The position numbers were made by a program, and so were the translations under genes. The notes beneath the pieces are model-generated. The model had not been told where the DNA came from. It searched no databases and saw only the letters and a program-made list of their open reading frames with translations. Shown piece by piece: positions 27,386 through 36,264 of a stretch of DNA of 64,000 nt; position 1 is the stretch's first letter, and the number at the start of each line of letters is the position of its first letter. The DNA comes from Cryobacterium sp. Y29 (GTDB lineage: Bacteria; Actinomycetota; Actinomycetes; Actinomycetales; Microbacteriaceae): NCBI RefSeq assembly GCF_002929825.1, contig NZ_PJJN01000033.1, positions 124,001-188,000 on the forward strand, given 5' to 3'.

Positions 27386-28075
27386 TCAGATGCTATTGAC
27401 GTCGAGCTGGATGCCCGGACCGAAGGTGGTCGAGACGACACCCTTCGTGATGTAACGGCCCTTGGACGAGCTCGGCTTGAGACGGACAACTTCTTCGAGC
27501 GCGGCGGAGATGTTCTCATTCAGCTGCTCGACCGAGAAAGAGGCCTTGCCGACGACGAAGTGCACGTTGGAGTGCTTGTCGACGCGGAATTCGATCTTTC
27601 CGCCCTTGATGTCGGAAACGGCCTTGGCGACGTCGGGCGTCACGGTTCCGGTCTTCGGGTTGGGCATGAGACCACGCGGGCCGAGCACCTTTCCGAGACG
27701 ACCGACCTTACCCATAAGCTCGGGGGTCGAGACGGCCGAGTCGAACGAGGTGTAGCCAGCGGCTACCTTCTCGATGAGCTCGTCGCCACCGACCTCGTCG
27801 GCGCCGGCTGCGATAGCGGCTTCGGCGGCAGGACCGGTTGCGAAGACGATGACACGGGCGGTGCGGCCGGTGCCGTGCGGGAGGATGACGGTTCCACGAA
27901 CCATCTGGTCGGCCTTACGGGGATCGACTCCGAGGCGGAGGGCGACCTCAACCGTGGAGTTGAACTTTGCGGAGCCGGTCTCCTTGGCGAGGGCTACGGC
28001 CTCGGCCGGGGTGAAGACGTTGTCTTCGCCGATTTTGGCGGCGGAGGCGCGGTACGCCTTTGACTTGGTTGCCAT
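27386..28075 (-). CDS. rplA: 50S ribosomal protein L1
   Basis: 229 aa. L1 binds 23S rRNA at the E-site stalk and helps release deacylated tRNA; in many bacteria it represses its own operon. The sequence has [20 protein letters not shown], the RNA-binding region [14 protein letters not shown], and the conserved [25 protein letters not shown] lies 8 nt before ATG 28075. It follows rplK by 106 nt in the normal rplK-rplA order and is closed by a strong terminator, so rplJ-rplL, usually next, are not part of this operon here. Confidence 0.98.
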   Translation of the reverse strand: MATKSKAYRASAAKIGEDNVFTPAEAVALAKETGSAKFNSTVEVALRLGVDPRKADQMVRGTVILPHGTGRTARVIVFATGPAAEAAIAAGADEVGGDELIEKVAAGYTSFDSAVSTPELMGKVGRLGKVLGPRGLMPNPKTGTVTPDVAKAVSDIKGGKIEFRVDKHSNVHFVVGKASFSVEQLNENISAALEEVVRLKPSSSKGRYITKGVVSTTFGPGIQLDVNSI

Positions 28076-28181
28076 GTGAAATCTCCTGTATGTACTTCAG
28101 AGTGTGGTGCGAGCCTGGCAGGCTCTTCCACTAATTGCTAAGGGTGCACAGGCGCCGTGAGGCGCTGATGCGGGGGTGTGC

Positions 28182-28613
28182 TTAGGCGGTGACCGTGATG
28201 CCCATGGAGCGGGCAGTTCCGGCGATGATCTTCGCGGCGGCGTCGATGTCGTTGGCGTTAAGGTCAACCATCTTCGCTTCAGCAATCTCGCGGACCTGGG
28301 CCTGGGTGAGGTTGGCAACCTTGACGGTGTGCGGGGTTCCGCTGCCCTTGGCGACGCCGGCGGCCTTCTTGATGAGCTCCGCTGCGGGCGGGGTCTTCAG
28401 GATGAACGTGAACGAGCGGTCGTCGTAGACGGTGATTTCAACGGGGATGACGTTGCCGCGCTGGGCTTCGGTCGCCGCGTTATAGGCCTTGCAGAACTCC
28501 ATGATGTTCACGCCGTGCTGACCCAGTGCCGGCCCGATGGGCGGTGCGGGGTTGGCTGCGCCGGCCTTGATCTGAAGTTTGATCAGACCTGTAACCTTCT
28601 TCTTCGGTGCCAT
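28182..28613 (-). CDS. rplK: 50S ribosomal protein L11
   Basis: 143 aa, the standard length. L11 sits at the GTPase-associated centre of the large subunit and binds the thiostrepton loop of 23S rRNA. The N-terminal domain with [20 protein letters not shown] and [17 protein letters not shown] is nearly invariant among bacteria; the C-terminal rRNA-binding domain ends [14 protein letters not shown]. Start ATG 28613 follows an AAGGA-type site. It lies 123 nt downstream of nusG and 106 nt upstream of rplA on the same strand. Confidence 0.98.
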   Translation of the reverse strand: MAPKKKVTGLIKLQIKAGAANPAPPIGPALGQHGVNIMEFCKAYNAATEAQRGNVIPVEITVYDDRSFTFILKTPPAAELIKKAAGVAKGSGTPHTVKVANLTQAQVREIAEAKMVDLNANDIDAAAKIIAGTARSMGITVTA

Positions 28614-28736
28614 TGTGTTGTCCTTCGTATTGATAAGCGAGCCGCCCGGAGGCCGCTCTCCCGGTGGCCCGGATGGGCCCCGGTGGTTTTGGGAAACCAG
28701 CGTGGATGGCCCTGGCGGGGCATCCGTTCTGATTGA

Positions 28737-29705
28737 TTAGAGCTTGGTGACCTGGTCGAAGCTGAGCTCGACCGGGGTCTCACGCTCGAACAGGGAGACG
28801 AGCACGATGAGCTTGCCGCTCTCCGGCTTGATCTCGCTGATCGAACCGGGCAGGCCCGCGAACGAACCTTCCTTGATCGTGATGGTCTCGCCGATTTCGT
28901 AGTCGACCTCGGCAGCGATGACGCGCTGCGCCGACTTTCCTGGGGCGCCGCCAGCCTTGGTGGGGGCTTCGACAATTTCCACGAGTCCCTTGAGCATTCC
29001 AAAGGCCTCTTCGAAGCGCAGCGGCGTGGGGTTGTGGGCGTTGCCAACGAAGCCGGTCACACCGGGGGTGTGGCGAACAACCGACCAGCTGTCCTCGTCG
29101 AGGTCCATGCGCACGAGCACGTAGCCCGGGATGCGCACGCGGGTGACCATCTTACGCTGGCCGTTCTTGATCTCGACGACGTCTTCCATGGGAACTTCGC
29201 ACTGGTAGATGAAGTCTTCCATCGCCATGGATTGCTTACGGTTTTCAATGTTGGACTTCACCCGACGCTCGAATCCGGCATAAGAGTGAATGACGTACCA
29301 CTTACCCGGCAGAAAACGAAGTTCCTTGCGGAAGGCTTCATACGGGTCGATCGGGGCGTCGGAATCTGCTTCGGTCTCGACGCCAGCGTCGGCCGTGACG
29401 AGCTCGTCTTCGTCTTCGACGGCTTCGACGGAGGCTTCGGCTTCTTCAGCCGAATCAATGTCGAGGGCGTCATCGACGATGGCATCAGCTTCGGGATCGG
29501 GGGATTCGGCGAGGGCATCGAGTGCGGCATCGAGGTTGACCTCAACATCGTCGCTTTCGTTAACGACGTGCAGGGCCGCCTGCTCGGCAGCTTCTACGGA
29601 GTCTTCGTCGGCGGCAAGGGTATTGCCTTCCTGTGCCTCGTCTTCTTCAGAGGACTGCTCGGCGGCAGTGGCCCAGTCGACATCGTCGTGCTTCGTCTCA
29701 GTCAC
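28737..29705 (-). CDS. nusG: Transcription antitermination factor NusG, with acidic extension
   Basis: 322 aa. The NGN domain begins near residue 137 ([20 protein letters not shown]) and contacts RNA polymerase; the KOW domain is at the C-terminus ([20 protein letters not shown]). Before these comes a run of about 130 residues very rich in Glu, Asp and Ala with no recognisable fold, probably disordered. Such extensions are known in Actinobacteria but absent from the 181-aa E. coli protein. GTG 29705 is the start because the acidic region remains in frame with good codon use. NusG couples transcription with Rho or ribosomes. It lies between secE and rplK in the conserved order. Confidence 0.97.
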   Translation of the reverse strand: MTETKHDDVDWATAAEQSSEEDEAQEGNTLAADEDSVEAAEQAALHVVNESDDVEVNLDAALDALAESPDPEADAIVDDALDIDSAEEAEASVEAVEDEDELVTADAGVETEADSDAPIDPYEAFRKELRFLPGKWYVIHSYAGFERRVKSNIENRKQSMAMEDFIYQCEVPMEDVVEIKNGQRKMVTRVRIPGYVLVRMDLDEDSWSVVRHTPGVTGFVGNAHNPTPLRFEEAFGMLKGLVEIVEAPTKAGGAPGKSAQRVIAAEVDYEIGETITIKEGSFAGLPGSISEIKPESGKLIVLVSLFERETPVELSFDQVTKL

Positions 29706-29807
29706 TAAATCTCAATCCCTAATTTGTTCTACGTGTGCAAATTGTCTGGACACGTTTCCATGCCGGTAATGCAGGCGTTCCGCCAGAGCGGATGCCGGTG
29801 GGCTCTC

Positions 29808-30080
29808 TTAGCCCGGCGTTCCGAACACGTAAAGAACGGCAAGTCCGAAGACCCAGTCGAAAGCCGACACGATAGCCATCATGATGATCACGAAGACGAG
29901 TACGACACCGGTGTAGTTCAGCAACTCTTTACGAGTCGGAGTGACGACCTTGCGCAACTCGGCGAAAACCTGCTTGATAAACAGGGATAACCGAGCGAAA
30001 GGACCGCGATTGGACTCGCGGGCAATTCGGGCGTTCGCGACGACTTCCTCACTAGGTTCGTCGACAACTTTTCGGGCCAC
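29808..30080 (-). CDS. secE: Preprotein translocase subunit SecE
   Basis: 90 aa from GTG 30080. One C-terminal membrane segment (VVLVFVIIMMAIVSAFDWVF) preceded by the conserved amphipathic helix FIKQVFAELRKVVTPTRKEL identifies SecE, which clamps SecY in the Sec translocon. The start at 30080 is favoured because GAGAGG is 8 nt upstream; the GTG three codons earlier overlaps that site. It is located between tRNA-Trp and nusG, the standard order in Actinobacteria. Confidence 0.95.
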   Translation of the reverse strand: MARKVVDEPSEEVVANARIARESNRGPFARLSLFIKQVFAELRKVVTPTRKELLNYTGVVLVFVIIMMAIVSAFDWVFGLAVLYVFGTPG

Positions 30081-30120
30081 CTGTTTCACCTCTCATGATC
30101 GGAAGAATTCTACCGATGTG

Positions 30121-30193
30121 CAGGGCGGACAGGACTCGAACCTGCAACCTGCGGTTTTGGAGACCGCTGCTCTACCAATTGAGCCACCACCCT
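30121..30193 (-). tRNA. tRNA-Trp (CCA anticodon)
   Basis: The 73-nt minus-strand sequence begins AGGGTGG and ends CCGCCCT plus discriminator G, forming a complete 7-bp acceptor stem with one G-U pair. The anticodon loop CTCCAAA gives CCA, reading UGG. The T loop is GTTCGAGTC. The terminal CCA is not encoded. It immediately precedes secE. Confidence 0.97.
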
Positions 30194-30289
30194 ATGGAAG
30201 CAAACCCGCAAAGCCGCCTGGACTTCAACCAAGTAGGAACACGTGGAAAAAGGCGCAGAAAAGCATGGCGGAATTCAACTACCGAGACC

Positions 30290-30318
30290 AGTCTAGGTCA
30301 CGGACCGGCCACTGTAAA
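30290..30318 (-). promoter_or_regulatory. Promoter of the tRNA-Trp-secE-nusG unit
   Basis: Minus strand: -35 TTTACA (30313-30318), 17 nt, -10 TAGACT (30290-30295), about 95 nt upstream of tRNA-Trp. The rest of the gap between 30194 and 30485 shows no gene. Confidence 0.65.
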
Positions 30319-30485
30319 GCTGAGGCGAACAAGCCCAAGGGGCGAGCCATCGCTTCCCCGCCAGCTTGGCACACGAACCCTTGAGTGCACACCGTGCGAA
30401 GAAGTGAATCCTCATCGATTGATTCAGTTCCACCCGACCCGTCGGGTTTTATCTTCTCAGGTGAACGCGGAGCCAGCAGCTGGGA

Positions 30486-31940
30486 TCAGGGAGCATCGAG
30501 GCGGCCGATCAGCTTGTGCATCGCGGTCATGGCGCCGCCGAGCACGGCCGGGATACCGCCGCCAGGGTGCACCGACGCGCCCACCCGCCACAGCCACGGA
30601 CGTGCGCGGCTCGTGTAGCCGGGGCGGTGGAATGGCCCACTCTGCCAGAGCGGGTGGGTTGCGCCGTAGAGTGCTCCATCAGCGGAACCCCAGCCGCCGA
30701 AGTAGTGCGGGTCGAGCACGACATGGTCGCGAAACAGCTCGCTGATCGGGCGGTCCAGGCCCACGGCGGCGCTCACTCGAGCCACCTCACGCGCCACCCA
30801 CGGGCTGTCGAGGTCGTAGTGGCGACCATCGGCAGGCGCGGTGAGGAGTACCGCCACGGTGGCCCGGTCATTGGGATAGACCTCGTGCGGCCGATAATAG
30901 TTCAGGAATGCCATCGTCTGCTCCGGCACGACTCCGGCATCGAGGCTGCGGTGCAGGGCGGCCGGGTCATCGGGCAACACGACAGAGTGCGTGGCCGTGC
31001 CCTCCGGCAGCGGCGTCTCGAGCGCCGCATAGATGGCCACCCCCGAGCACGAGCGCGGCCGCGCCCGTGCCGGTGGCGCGCCGAAGAGGCCGTCGAGCAC
31101 CACGCTGTCGAGCCCGCTCACGATCACGTCGGCCGGGTACGTCGCCGACGCCGTGGTCACGAAACCTTTCGTCACGGCGGTAACGGGCTCGCCGGTGTGC
31201 ACATTCGCGCCGGCATGCACCGCCAGGCGGTGCAACGCGAGTGGCAGCTCGTTCACCCCGCCCTCGGGAACCCACACGCCGTCCCTGGCCATAATGGCCG
31301 GCATGCTCGCGTACAGGGCGAGAGTCTGCCGGGGAGAGACGCCCGCGTTGAGGGTGTGGATGGCGATGACCTCCCGCAGGCCATCGGGCATCCAGTTCAG
31401 GCCGTCAAGAAAGCTGCGGGTGGTCAGGCGGGTGCCATACAGGCGGAACACGTTGCGTACGGCCGGCAGTGACGCCGGATCCAACGGGTTGGCGGTGAGC
31501 ATGCTCGTGAGTTGGGGCCCGAGGCCACCGTGTTCGCGTTCGAAACGGGTCCAGGCCGCGTACCAGGGATGCCCGGCCGGCACCGGCAGGGTGGCTGCTT
31601 CTCCCCGGTAGAAGTACCGGCCCACTTCGGGCAGCCTGTGCAGCGTGACCCCGGCCACCGCGGCGGCTTCCAAGGGAGCAGACCGGCGGGCACCGAGCGC
31701 GTCGTAGCGAGCGAGCAGTTCCTCCCAGACCCGGGGGAACGTGACCAGTGCCGGTCCGGTGTCCACCCGCTGCCCGTCAATCTCGAGGCGCCTGCTCTTG
31801 CCACCGATCCAGTCGGATCCCTCCAATACGGTCACCGAATGGCCGGCGCGGGCCAACAGTGCGGCGGCCGTGAGCCCACCGATGCCCGCGCCGAGCACGA
31901 CTATGCGCCGTGGGGATGTATTCAGGCGTGATCGGGTCAT
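30486..31940 (-). CDS. Phytoene desaturase-like FAD oxidoreductase
   Basis: 484 aa. The N-terminus has the dinucleotide-binding motif RRIVVLGAGIGGLTAAALLA followed by VTVLEGSDWIGGKSRR, as in carotenoid desaturases (CrtI family). The C-terminal FAD-contact region reads YTSRARPWLWRVGASVHPGG and GIPAVLGGAMTA. ATG 31940 overlaps the prenyltransferase stop as ATGA; the open frame upstream of it is an overlap artefact. The pairing with a UbiA-type prenyltransferase is reminiscent of C50 carotenoid or quinone-modifying pairs, but phytoene synthase and cyclase genes are not here. The substrate is therefore open: an isoprenoid hydrocarbon or a prenylated ring are both possible. Confidence 0.8.
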   Translation of the reverse strand: MTRSRLNTSPRRIVVLGAGIGGLTAAALLARAGHSVTVLEGSDWIGGKSRRLEIDGQRVDTGPALVTFPRVWEELLARYDALGARRSAPLEAAAVAGVTLHRLPEVGRYFYRGEAATLPVPAGHPWYAAWTRFEREHGGLGPQLTSMLTANPLDPASLPAVRNVFRLYGTRLTTRSFLDGLNWMPDGLREVIAIHTLNAGVSPRQTLALYASMPAIMARDGVWVPEGGVNELPLALHRLAVHAGANVHTGEPVTAVTKGFVTTASATYPADVIVSGLDSVVLDGLFGAPPARARPRSCSGVAIYAALETPLPEGTATHSVVLPDDPAALHRSLDAGVVPEQTMAFLNYYRPHEVYPNDRATVAVLLTAPADGRHYDLDSPWVAREVARVSAAVGLDRPISELFRDHVVLDPHYFGGWGSADGALYGATHPLWQSGPFHRPGYTSRARPWLWRVGASVHPGGGIPAVLGGAMTAMHKLIGRLDAP

Positions 31941-32779
31941 GGATAGCCTCCCAGCAACATGGCTGCCACGATTTGGGCCCCCGCTACGGAACCGGCAACG
32001 TAGGGGAACACGATCGAGTATCGATATAGTCGGCGGGCCGTTGCCGGTGTGGGGCTGCGCCCCAGCGAAATTACCAGCCAGCCGGCGATGAGGGCATTCA
32101 CCACGGCGACCGGCCAACTGATCAGCGCGAATCCCACGGTGGACAGTGCCCACCACACGCCGCTCCACACCGTGGCGCCGCGCGCACCGAGATGGACGGC
32201 AGTGGTCTGAATTCCGGCCGCGCGGTCCTCGTCGATATCCTGCACCGCGTCGTAGGTGTGCTTGGCGACGCTCCACGCCATCAGCCCGATAGCCGCCGAC
32301 CAGACCGGCGACTTGCCGAAGGCCAGGGGTACGAAGATCAGCGGAAAGGCGTAGGCGGCGTTGCTGAGCGAGTCAAGGTAGCGCCGGGCCTTGAAACGCA
32401 GCGGGGGTGCCGAATAGAAAATGAAGATCACCGTGTACGCGGCAATCCAGGCGAGCGCGGCCGCCGGCAGCGTGACGAGAAAATATGCCAGGAACGGCGT
32501 GTTGGTCAGCACGACCGCGAGCACGATACTGCGAGTTTCCGAGCCGAGGATACGAGCCCCCTCGAGGCCGCCCTTGCGGGCGTTCCGGGCATCCGTTTCC
32601 TGGTCGAAGATATCGTTCACGCCATAGATCAGCAGGTTGAACGGCAGGGTCGCCCAGAGCAGCAGCGGGATGATGTCCCAGCGCCACAAATCCCCGATCA
32701 ACCACATGCCGATGACGGTCGTTCCGACGGTGTTGACCCACAGCACCGGTCGAGAGATCTGAACCAGACGGGTGATCAT
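31937..32779 (-). CDS. UbiA-family prenyltransferase
   Basis: 280 aa integral membrane protein with about eight helices. Two Asp-rich motifs that bind the Mg-diphosphate are visible: YGVNDIFDQETDARN near residue 53 and TYDAVQDIDEDRAAG near residue 175. These mark transfer of a prenyl chain to an acceptor. It resembles the lycopene elongase (CrtEb) branch, and is coupled by a 4-nt overlap to the desaturase-like gene, so prenylation of a carotenoid is a reasonable guess. A -10 TAGAGT lies 6 nt upstream of ATG 32779 with no ribosome site between, indicating a leaderless transcript. Confidence 0.82.
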   Translation of the reverse strand: MITRLVQISRPVLWVNTVGTTVIGMWLIGDLWRWDIIPLLLWATLPFNLLIYGVNDIFDQETDARNARKGGLEGARILGSETRSIVLAVVLTNTPFLAYFLVTLPAAALAWIAAYTVIFIFYSAPPLRFKARRYLDSLSNAAYAFPLIFVPLAFGKSPVWSAAIGLMAWSVAKHTYDAVQDIDEDRAAGIQTTAVHLGARGATVWSGVWWALSTVGFALISWPVAVVNALIAGWLVISLGRSPTPATARRLYRYSIVFPYVAGSVAGAQIVAAMLLGGYP

Positions 32780-32946
32780 TTGATCACTCTATTCCTGCGG
32801 GAGACTCAATTTTTACGGCCATCTCATGGCTCAGCCGGCGCGCGGCAGATCTGCGTCACCGGAGCGGGCACGAGCGCTGGCACGAGCGCTGGCTCAGCCG
32901 GAGGCTGTGCTAGCTTGCGCGCGGGTCGGGTGGCTAAACTCAACAC

Positions 32947-34149
32947 GTGGATCACGAACTCAAGCGAATTTCAACTCGGATCGGTTCTATTGCCGAGTCA
33001 GCGACCCTCAAGGTTGACGGCAAGGCCAAGGCGCTGCAGGCGGCGGGAAGGCCGGTGATCAGCTTCGCGGCGGGGGAACCCGATTTTCAGACGCCTGAGC
33101 ACATCGTGGAGGCGGCGTTGACCGCCGTGCGCGACCCGAAGAACTATCGATACACCCCAGCGGCCGGTCTGCCCGAGCTGCGCGAGGCCATCGTGGCCAA
33201 GACGCTGCGTGACAGCAGCCTCGCAGTCTCGCCGAGCCAGGTCGTCGTCACCAATGGTGGCAAGCAGGCCGTTTACCAAGCCTTCGCGACCCTGCTCGAT
33301 CCCGGTGACGAGGTCATCGTGCCGACCCCGTATTGGACCACTTACCCCGAAGCGATCCGCCTCGCCGGTGGCGTGCAGGTCGACGTCTTCGCCGGCAGTG
33401 ATCAGGGCTATCTCGTGACCGTCGAGCAGCTCGAAGCCGCACGCACCCCGCGAACCAAGGTGCTGCTGTTCGTTTCACCGTCCAACCCCACCGGTGCCGT
33501 CTATTCGCTGGAGCAGACCCGTGCCATCGGTCAGTGGGCCGAAGACAACGGCCTCTGGGTCGTCTCCGATGAGATCTATCAGAACCTCACGTACGACGGG
33601 GTTCGTGCCGTGTCGATTGTCGAGGCCGTTCCGGCGCTCGCCGACCGCACCATCCTGGTCAACGGTGTCGCAAAAACGTATGCGATGACGGGCTGGCGGC
33701 TGGGCTGGATGGTCGGCCCCGCCGACGCCATGAAGGCGGCAGCAAACCTGCAGTCCCACCTCTCCTCGAACGTGTCGAACATCTCACAGCGCGCGGGAAT
33801 CGCAGCACTGAACGGCCCGCAGGACGCCGCCGAGGCCATGCGGGTCGCCTTTGACCGCCGCCGCAAGTTGATCGTCGCCGAACTGAACCAGATCCCCGGC
33901 GTCGTGACGCCGACCCCGCAGGGCGCGTTCTACGTCTACCCCGACGTGACCGGCCTGCTTGGCCGTCAGTGGGGCGGTGTGACCCCAACGACGTCGCTCG
34001 AATTGGCCGACCTCATTCTCGACCAGGCCGAGGTGGCCGCAGTTCCCGGCGAAGCTTTCGGGCCGAGTGGATTCCTGCGCATGTCATACGCCCTCGGCGA
34101 TGACGTCCTGCTCGAGGGTGTGCAACGCCTGCAGCGCCTGTTCAACTAG
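32947..34149 (+). CDS. aspC: Aspartate aminotransferase-like PLP enzyme
   Basis: 400 aa, class I/II aminotransferase of the Ib-type common in Actinobacteria. Landmarks are [20 protein letters not shown], the PLP-phosphate-binding region, [13 protein letters not shown] with the conserved Asn, [12 protein letters not shown] with the cofactor Asp and Tyr, and the Schiff-base Lys in [19 protein letters not shown]. It would interconvert aspartate and oxaloacetate with glutamate as donor; prephenate or tyrosine side activity is possible. GTG 32947 is preceded by -10 TAAACT exactly 6 nt upstream and no ribosome site, so it appears leaderless. The promoter region separates it from the divergent prenyltransferase. 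Confidence 0.93.
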   Translation: MDHELKRISTRIGSIAESATLKVDGKAKALQAAGRPVISFAAGEPDFQTPEHIVEAALTAVRDPKNYRYTPAAGLPELREAIVAKTLRDSSLAVSPSQVVVTNGGKQAVYQAFATLLDPGDEVIVPTPYWTTYPEAIRLAGGVQVDVFAGSDQGYLVTVEQLEAARTPRTKVLLFVSPSNPTGAVYSLEQTRAIGQWAEDNGLWVVSDEIYQNLTYDGVRAVSIVEAVPALADRTILVNGVAKTYAMTGWRLGWMVGPADAMKAAANLQSHLSSNVSNISQRAGIAALNGPQDAAEAMRVAFDRRRKLIVAELNQIPGVVTPTPQGAFYVYPDVTGLLGRQWGGVTPTTSLELADLILDQAEVAAVPGEAFGPSGFLRMSYALGDDVLLEGVQRLQRLFN

Positions 34150-34229
34150 CACGGCATCCGTCCACTGCTGGATGAGGGAGACGATCACCAGAGGTGGTGC
34201 GGAAAGCGCGGGAGTGGGACTCTGGACCT

Positions 34230-35174
34230 ATGACACCCACTCCCCCGGCTGTGCAGGTGCGCGACCTGCAGAAATCGTATGGCAACGTCGAGGCGGTACG
34301 CGGCGTGAGTTTCTCGATCGCAGCCGGTGAGACCTTCGCCCTGCTCGGCCCGAATGGCGCCGGCAAAAGCACGACGATCGAGATTCTCGAGGGCTACCGT
34401 GACCGTTCCGGTGGCGAGGTGAGCGTGCTGGGCACTGATCCGCACCGCGGTGGCCTGGAGTGGAAGGCCCGCCTGGGCATTGTGTTGCAGACCAGCAACG
34501 AGAGCGGCAATGCCACCGTGACCGAGCAGCTGCGCCACTTCGCCGGGTTCTATCCCCATCCGCGCGACGTCGACGAGGTTATCGACGCGGCGGGCCTGCG
34601 TGAGAAGGCGAAAACCCGCGTCAGCAAGCTTTCCGGCGGGCAGCGTCGCCGAGTGGATGTCGCCCTCGGCATTATCGGACGCCCTGAGTTGTTGTTTCTC
34701 GACGAACCAACCACTGGCTTCGACCCCGAGGCCCGGCATCAGTTTTGGCATCTGATTCGCGGGCTCAAGGCGGAGGGCACCACCATTCTGCTGACGACCC
34801 ACTACCTCGACGAGGCCGCGCAACTCGGCGACCGTGCTGGAATCATCGCCGGTGGCCAGCTCATCGACATCGGCCCGCTCGACAAAATCGGCGGAGCGGA
34901 TGCCCGCGTTCCGGTCGTGCGCTGGCGTGACGGCAACGGACTGGTACGCGAAGAGCGCACCAGTCGCCCGGCGCAGGTCGTGGCCGAACTCGTCCGCAGC
35001 TTGAACGGCGCCGAGCCCGAGGATCTCGAGGTGATCCGGCCCAGTCTCGAAGACGTGTACCTGTCGCTCGTGCGGGGACACGAGGCAATTCCGGCTGGGA
35101 CCGGGGCTGCGGCATCCACCGATGAGGGCCGGCCGGATCCGAGCCGACGCACCGACAAGGACGTACGAGCATGA
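34230..35174 (+). CDS. ABC transporter ATP-binding protein (DrrA type)
   Basis: 314 aa. All ATPase motifs are intact: Walker A LLGPNGAGKSTTIEILEG, signature VSKLSGGQRRRVDVALGI, Walker B LLFLDEPTTGFDPEAR and the switch His in LLTTHYLDEAAQLGD. The C-terminal extension after about residue 230 is typical of DrrA/NodI-like export ATPases. ATG 34230 is selected over an earlier one at 34194; a -10-like GACTCT lies 6 nt upstream. Its stop overlaps the permease start as ATGA. The pair forms a DrrAB-like exporter of lipids or drugs; its substrate cannot be read from the sequence. Confidence 0.92.
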   Translation: MTPTPPAVQVRDLQKSYGNVEAVRGVSFSIAAGETFALLGPNGAGKSTTIEILEGYRDRSGGEVSVLGTDPHRGGLEWKARLGIVLQTSNESGNATVTEQLRHFAGFYPHPRDVDEVIDAAGLREKAKTRVSKLSGGQRRRVDVALGIIGRPELLFLDEPTTGFDPEARHQFWHLIRGLKAEGTTILLTTHYLDEAAQLGDRAGIIAGGQLIDIGPLDKIGGADARVPVVRWRDGNGLVREERTSRPAQVVAELVRSLNGAEPEDLEVIRPSLEDVYLSLVRGHEAIPAGTGAAASTDEGRPDPSRRTDKDVRA

Positions 35175-36025
35175 GCGCCACGGTCTTGGGCACCCGCCCG
35201 CAGAACAAGGCTCCGGGCACGCTCGCGCTCGGCCTGTCCCGCATCGGCTATGAAACGCGCCTGTACTTTCGCTCCCCCGACACCCTGTTGTTCACGTTCT
35301 TTTTTCCCTTCATCATGCTGGGCATTTTCACCGCCGCGTTCAGCTCCTCCGGCAATATCGGTGCGAATCCCGACGGCACCGGCGGCGTCAGCGTAGGTAC
35401 CTACTATCTGCCCGGCATGCTCGCTGCCGGCATGCTTCTCTCCGGTGTGCAGAACCTCGCCGTCGATATCGCCGGCGAGAAAAGCGACGGCACCCTCAAA
35501 CGCCTCGGCGGCACCCCGCTCTCCCCGCTGAGCTATTTTCTCGGCAAGATCGGGCAAGTCTTCGTCACCGCGATTCTTCAGGCCGGCCTCCTGCTGCTCG
35601 TGGCGAGGCTTGTGCTTGATATCGCGCTGCCGACTGAGCCCGAAAAGTGGGCGACGTTCGCCTGGGTGTTCGTATTTGGCGTGATCACGAGCGCGTTTCT
35701 CGGCATAGCGCTCGCGGCGGTACCTCGGTCGGGGCGCAGCGCCACGGCCGTGGTGGCTCCCGTGGTGCTCGTGCTGCAATTCATTTCGGGCGTCTACCTG
35801 CAGTTCACAACGCTGCCGGAGTGGATGCAGAACCTGGCGAGCATCTTTCCGCTCAAATGGATGGCGCAGGGCATGCGTTCGGTCTTTCTACCGGAAAGCT
35901 TCGCGGCTGCCGAGCAGAGCGGCACCTGGGATTTACCCTGGGTGGCCGGCGCCCTCGGTATCTGGCTGGTGCTGGGGCTCGTGCTGAGCCGGGTGACGTT
36001 TCGTTGGATTCGGCGCGACGCGTGA
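35171..36025 (+). CDS. ABC-2 type transporter permease (DrrB type)
   Basis: 284 aa with six predicted membrane helices, beginning TLLFTFFFPFIMLGIFTAAF near residue 38, and the ABC-2 domain with AGEKSDGTLKRLGGTPLSPL between helices two and three. Its closing helix AGALGIWLVLGLVLSRVTFR precedes a short basic tail. It overlaps the ATPase gene by 4 nt and would form a homodimer paired with two ATPases to move substrate outward. Just beyond it lies a regulator remnant on the other strand. Confidence 0.9.
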   Translation: MSATVLGTRPQNKAPGTLALGLSRIGYETRLYFRSPDTLLFTFFFPFIMLGIFTAAFSSSGNIGANPDGTGGVSVGTYYLPGMLAAGMLLSGVQNLAVDIAGEKSDGTLKRLGGTPLSPLSYFLGKIGQVFVTAILQAGLLLLVARLVLDIALPTEPEKWATFAWVFVFGVITSAFLGIALAAVPRSGRSATAVVAPVVLVLQFISGVYLQFTTLPEWMQNLASIFPLKWMAQGMRSVFLPESFAAAEQSGTWDLPWVAGALGIWLVLGLVLSRVTFRWIRRDA

Positions 36026-36046
36026 GCCTGGCCTGACGCCCGGGCG

Positions 36047-36157
36047 CTACAGCAGTTTGCGCTCGAGTGCCCCGGCGGTCAGTGCATGCTGATTCGACAG
36101 CTGCAGTGTGCGCAGCATGGACGAGACATGCGTTTCACCGGTGGTCGTTCTCTGCGG
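36047..36157 (-). pseudogene. LuxR-type HTH remnant
   Basis: The minus-strand frame before stop TAG (36047-36049) reads TTGETHVSSMLRTLQLSNQH followed by ALTAGALERKLL. This matches the recognition helix and C-terminal end of LuxR/NarL DNA-binding domains (T-V-K-THVS-IL-KL). An in-frame stop lies about 40 residues upstream (at 36158-36160) and no receiver or other domain precedes it, so only the tail of a regulator remains. It sits between the exporter and murB; such regulators often accompany DrrAB-like exporters with a kinase, now lost. Confidence 0.5.
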
Positions 36158-36264
36158 TCACTCTCGGCGGTCGGCGACAACGCCTCATCACTCAACGCGA
36201 ACACCGCCGCCCCTGCCCCGACCACGAGCCACGCCATGATCGTCCGGCCGTCCACGCTGTGACG

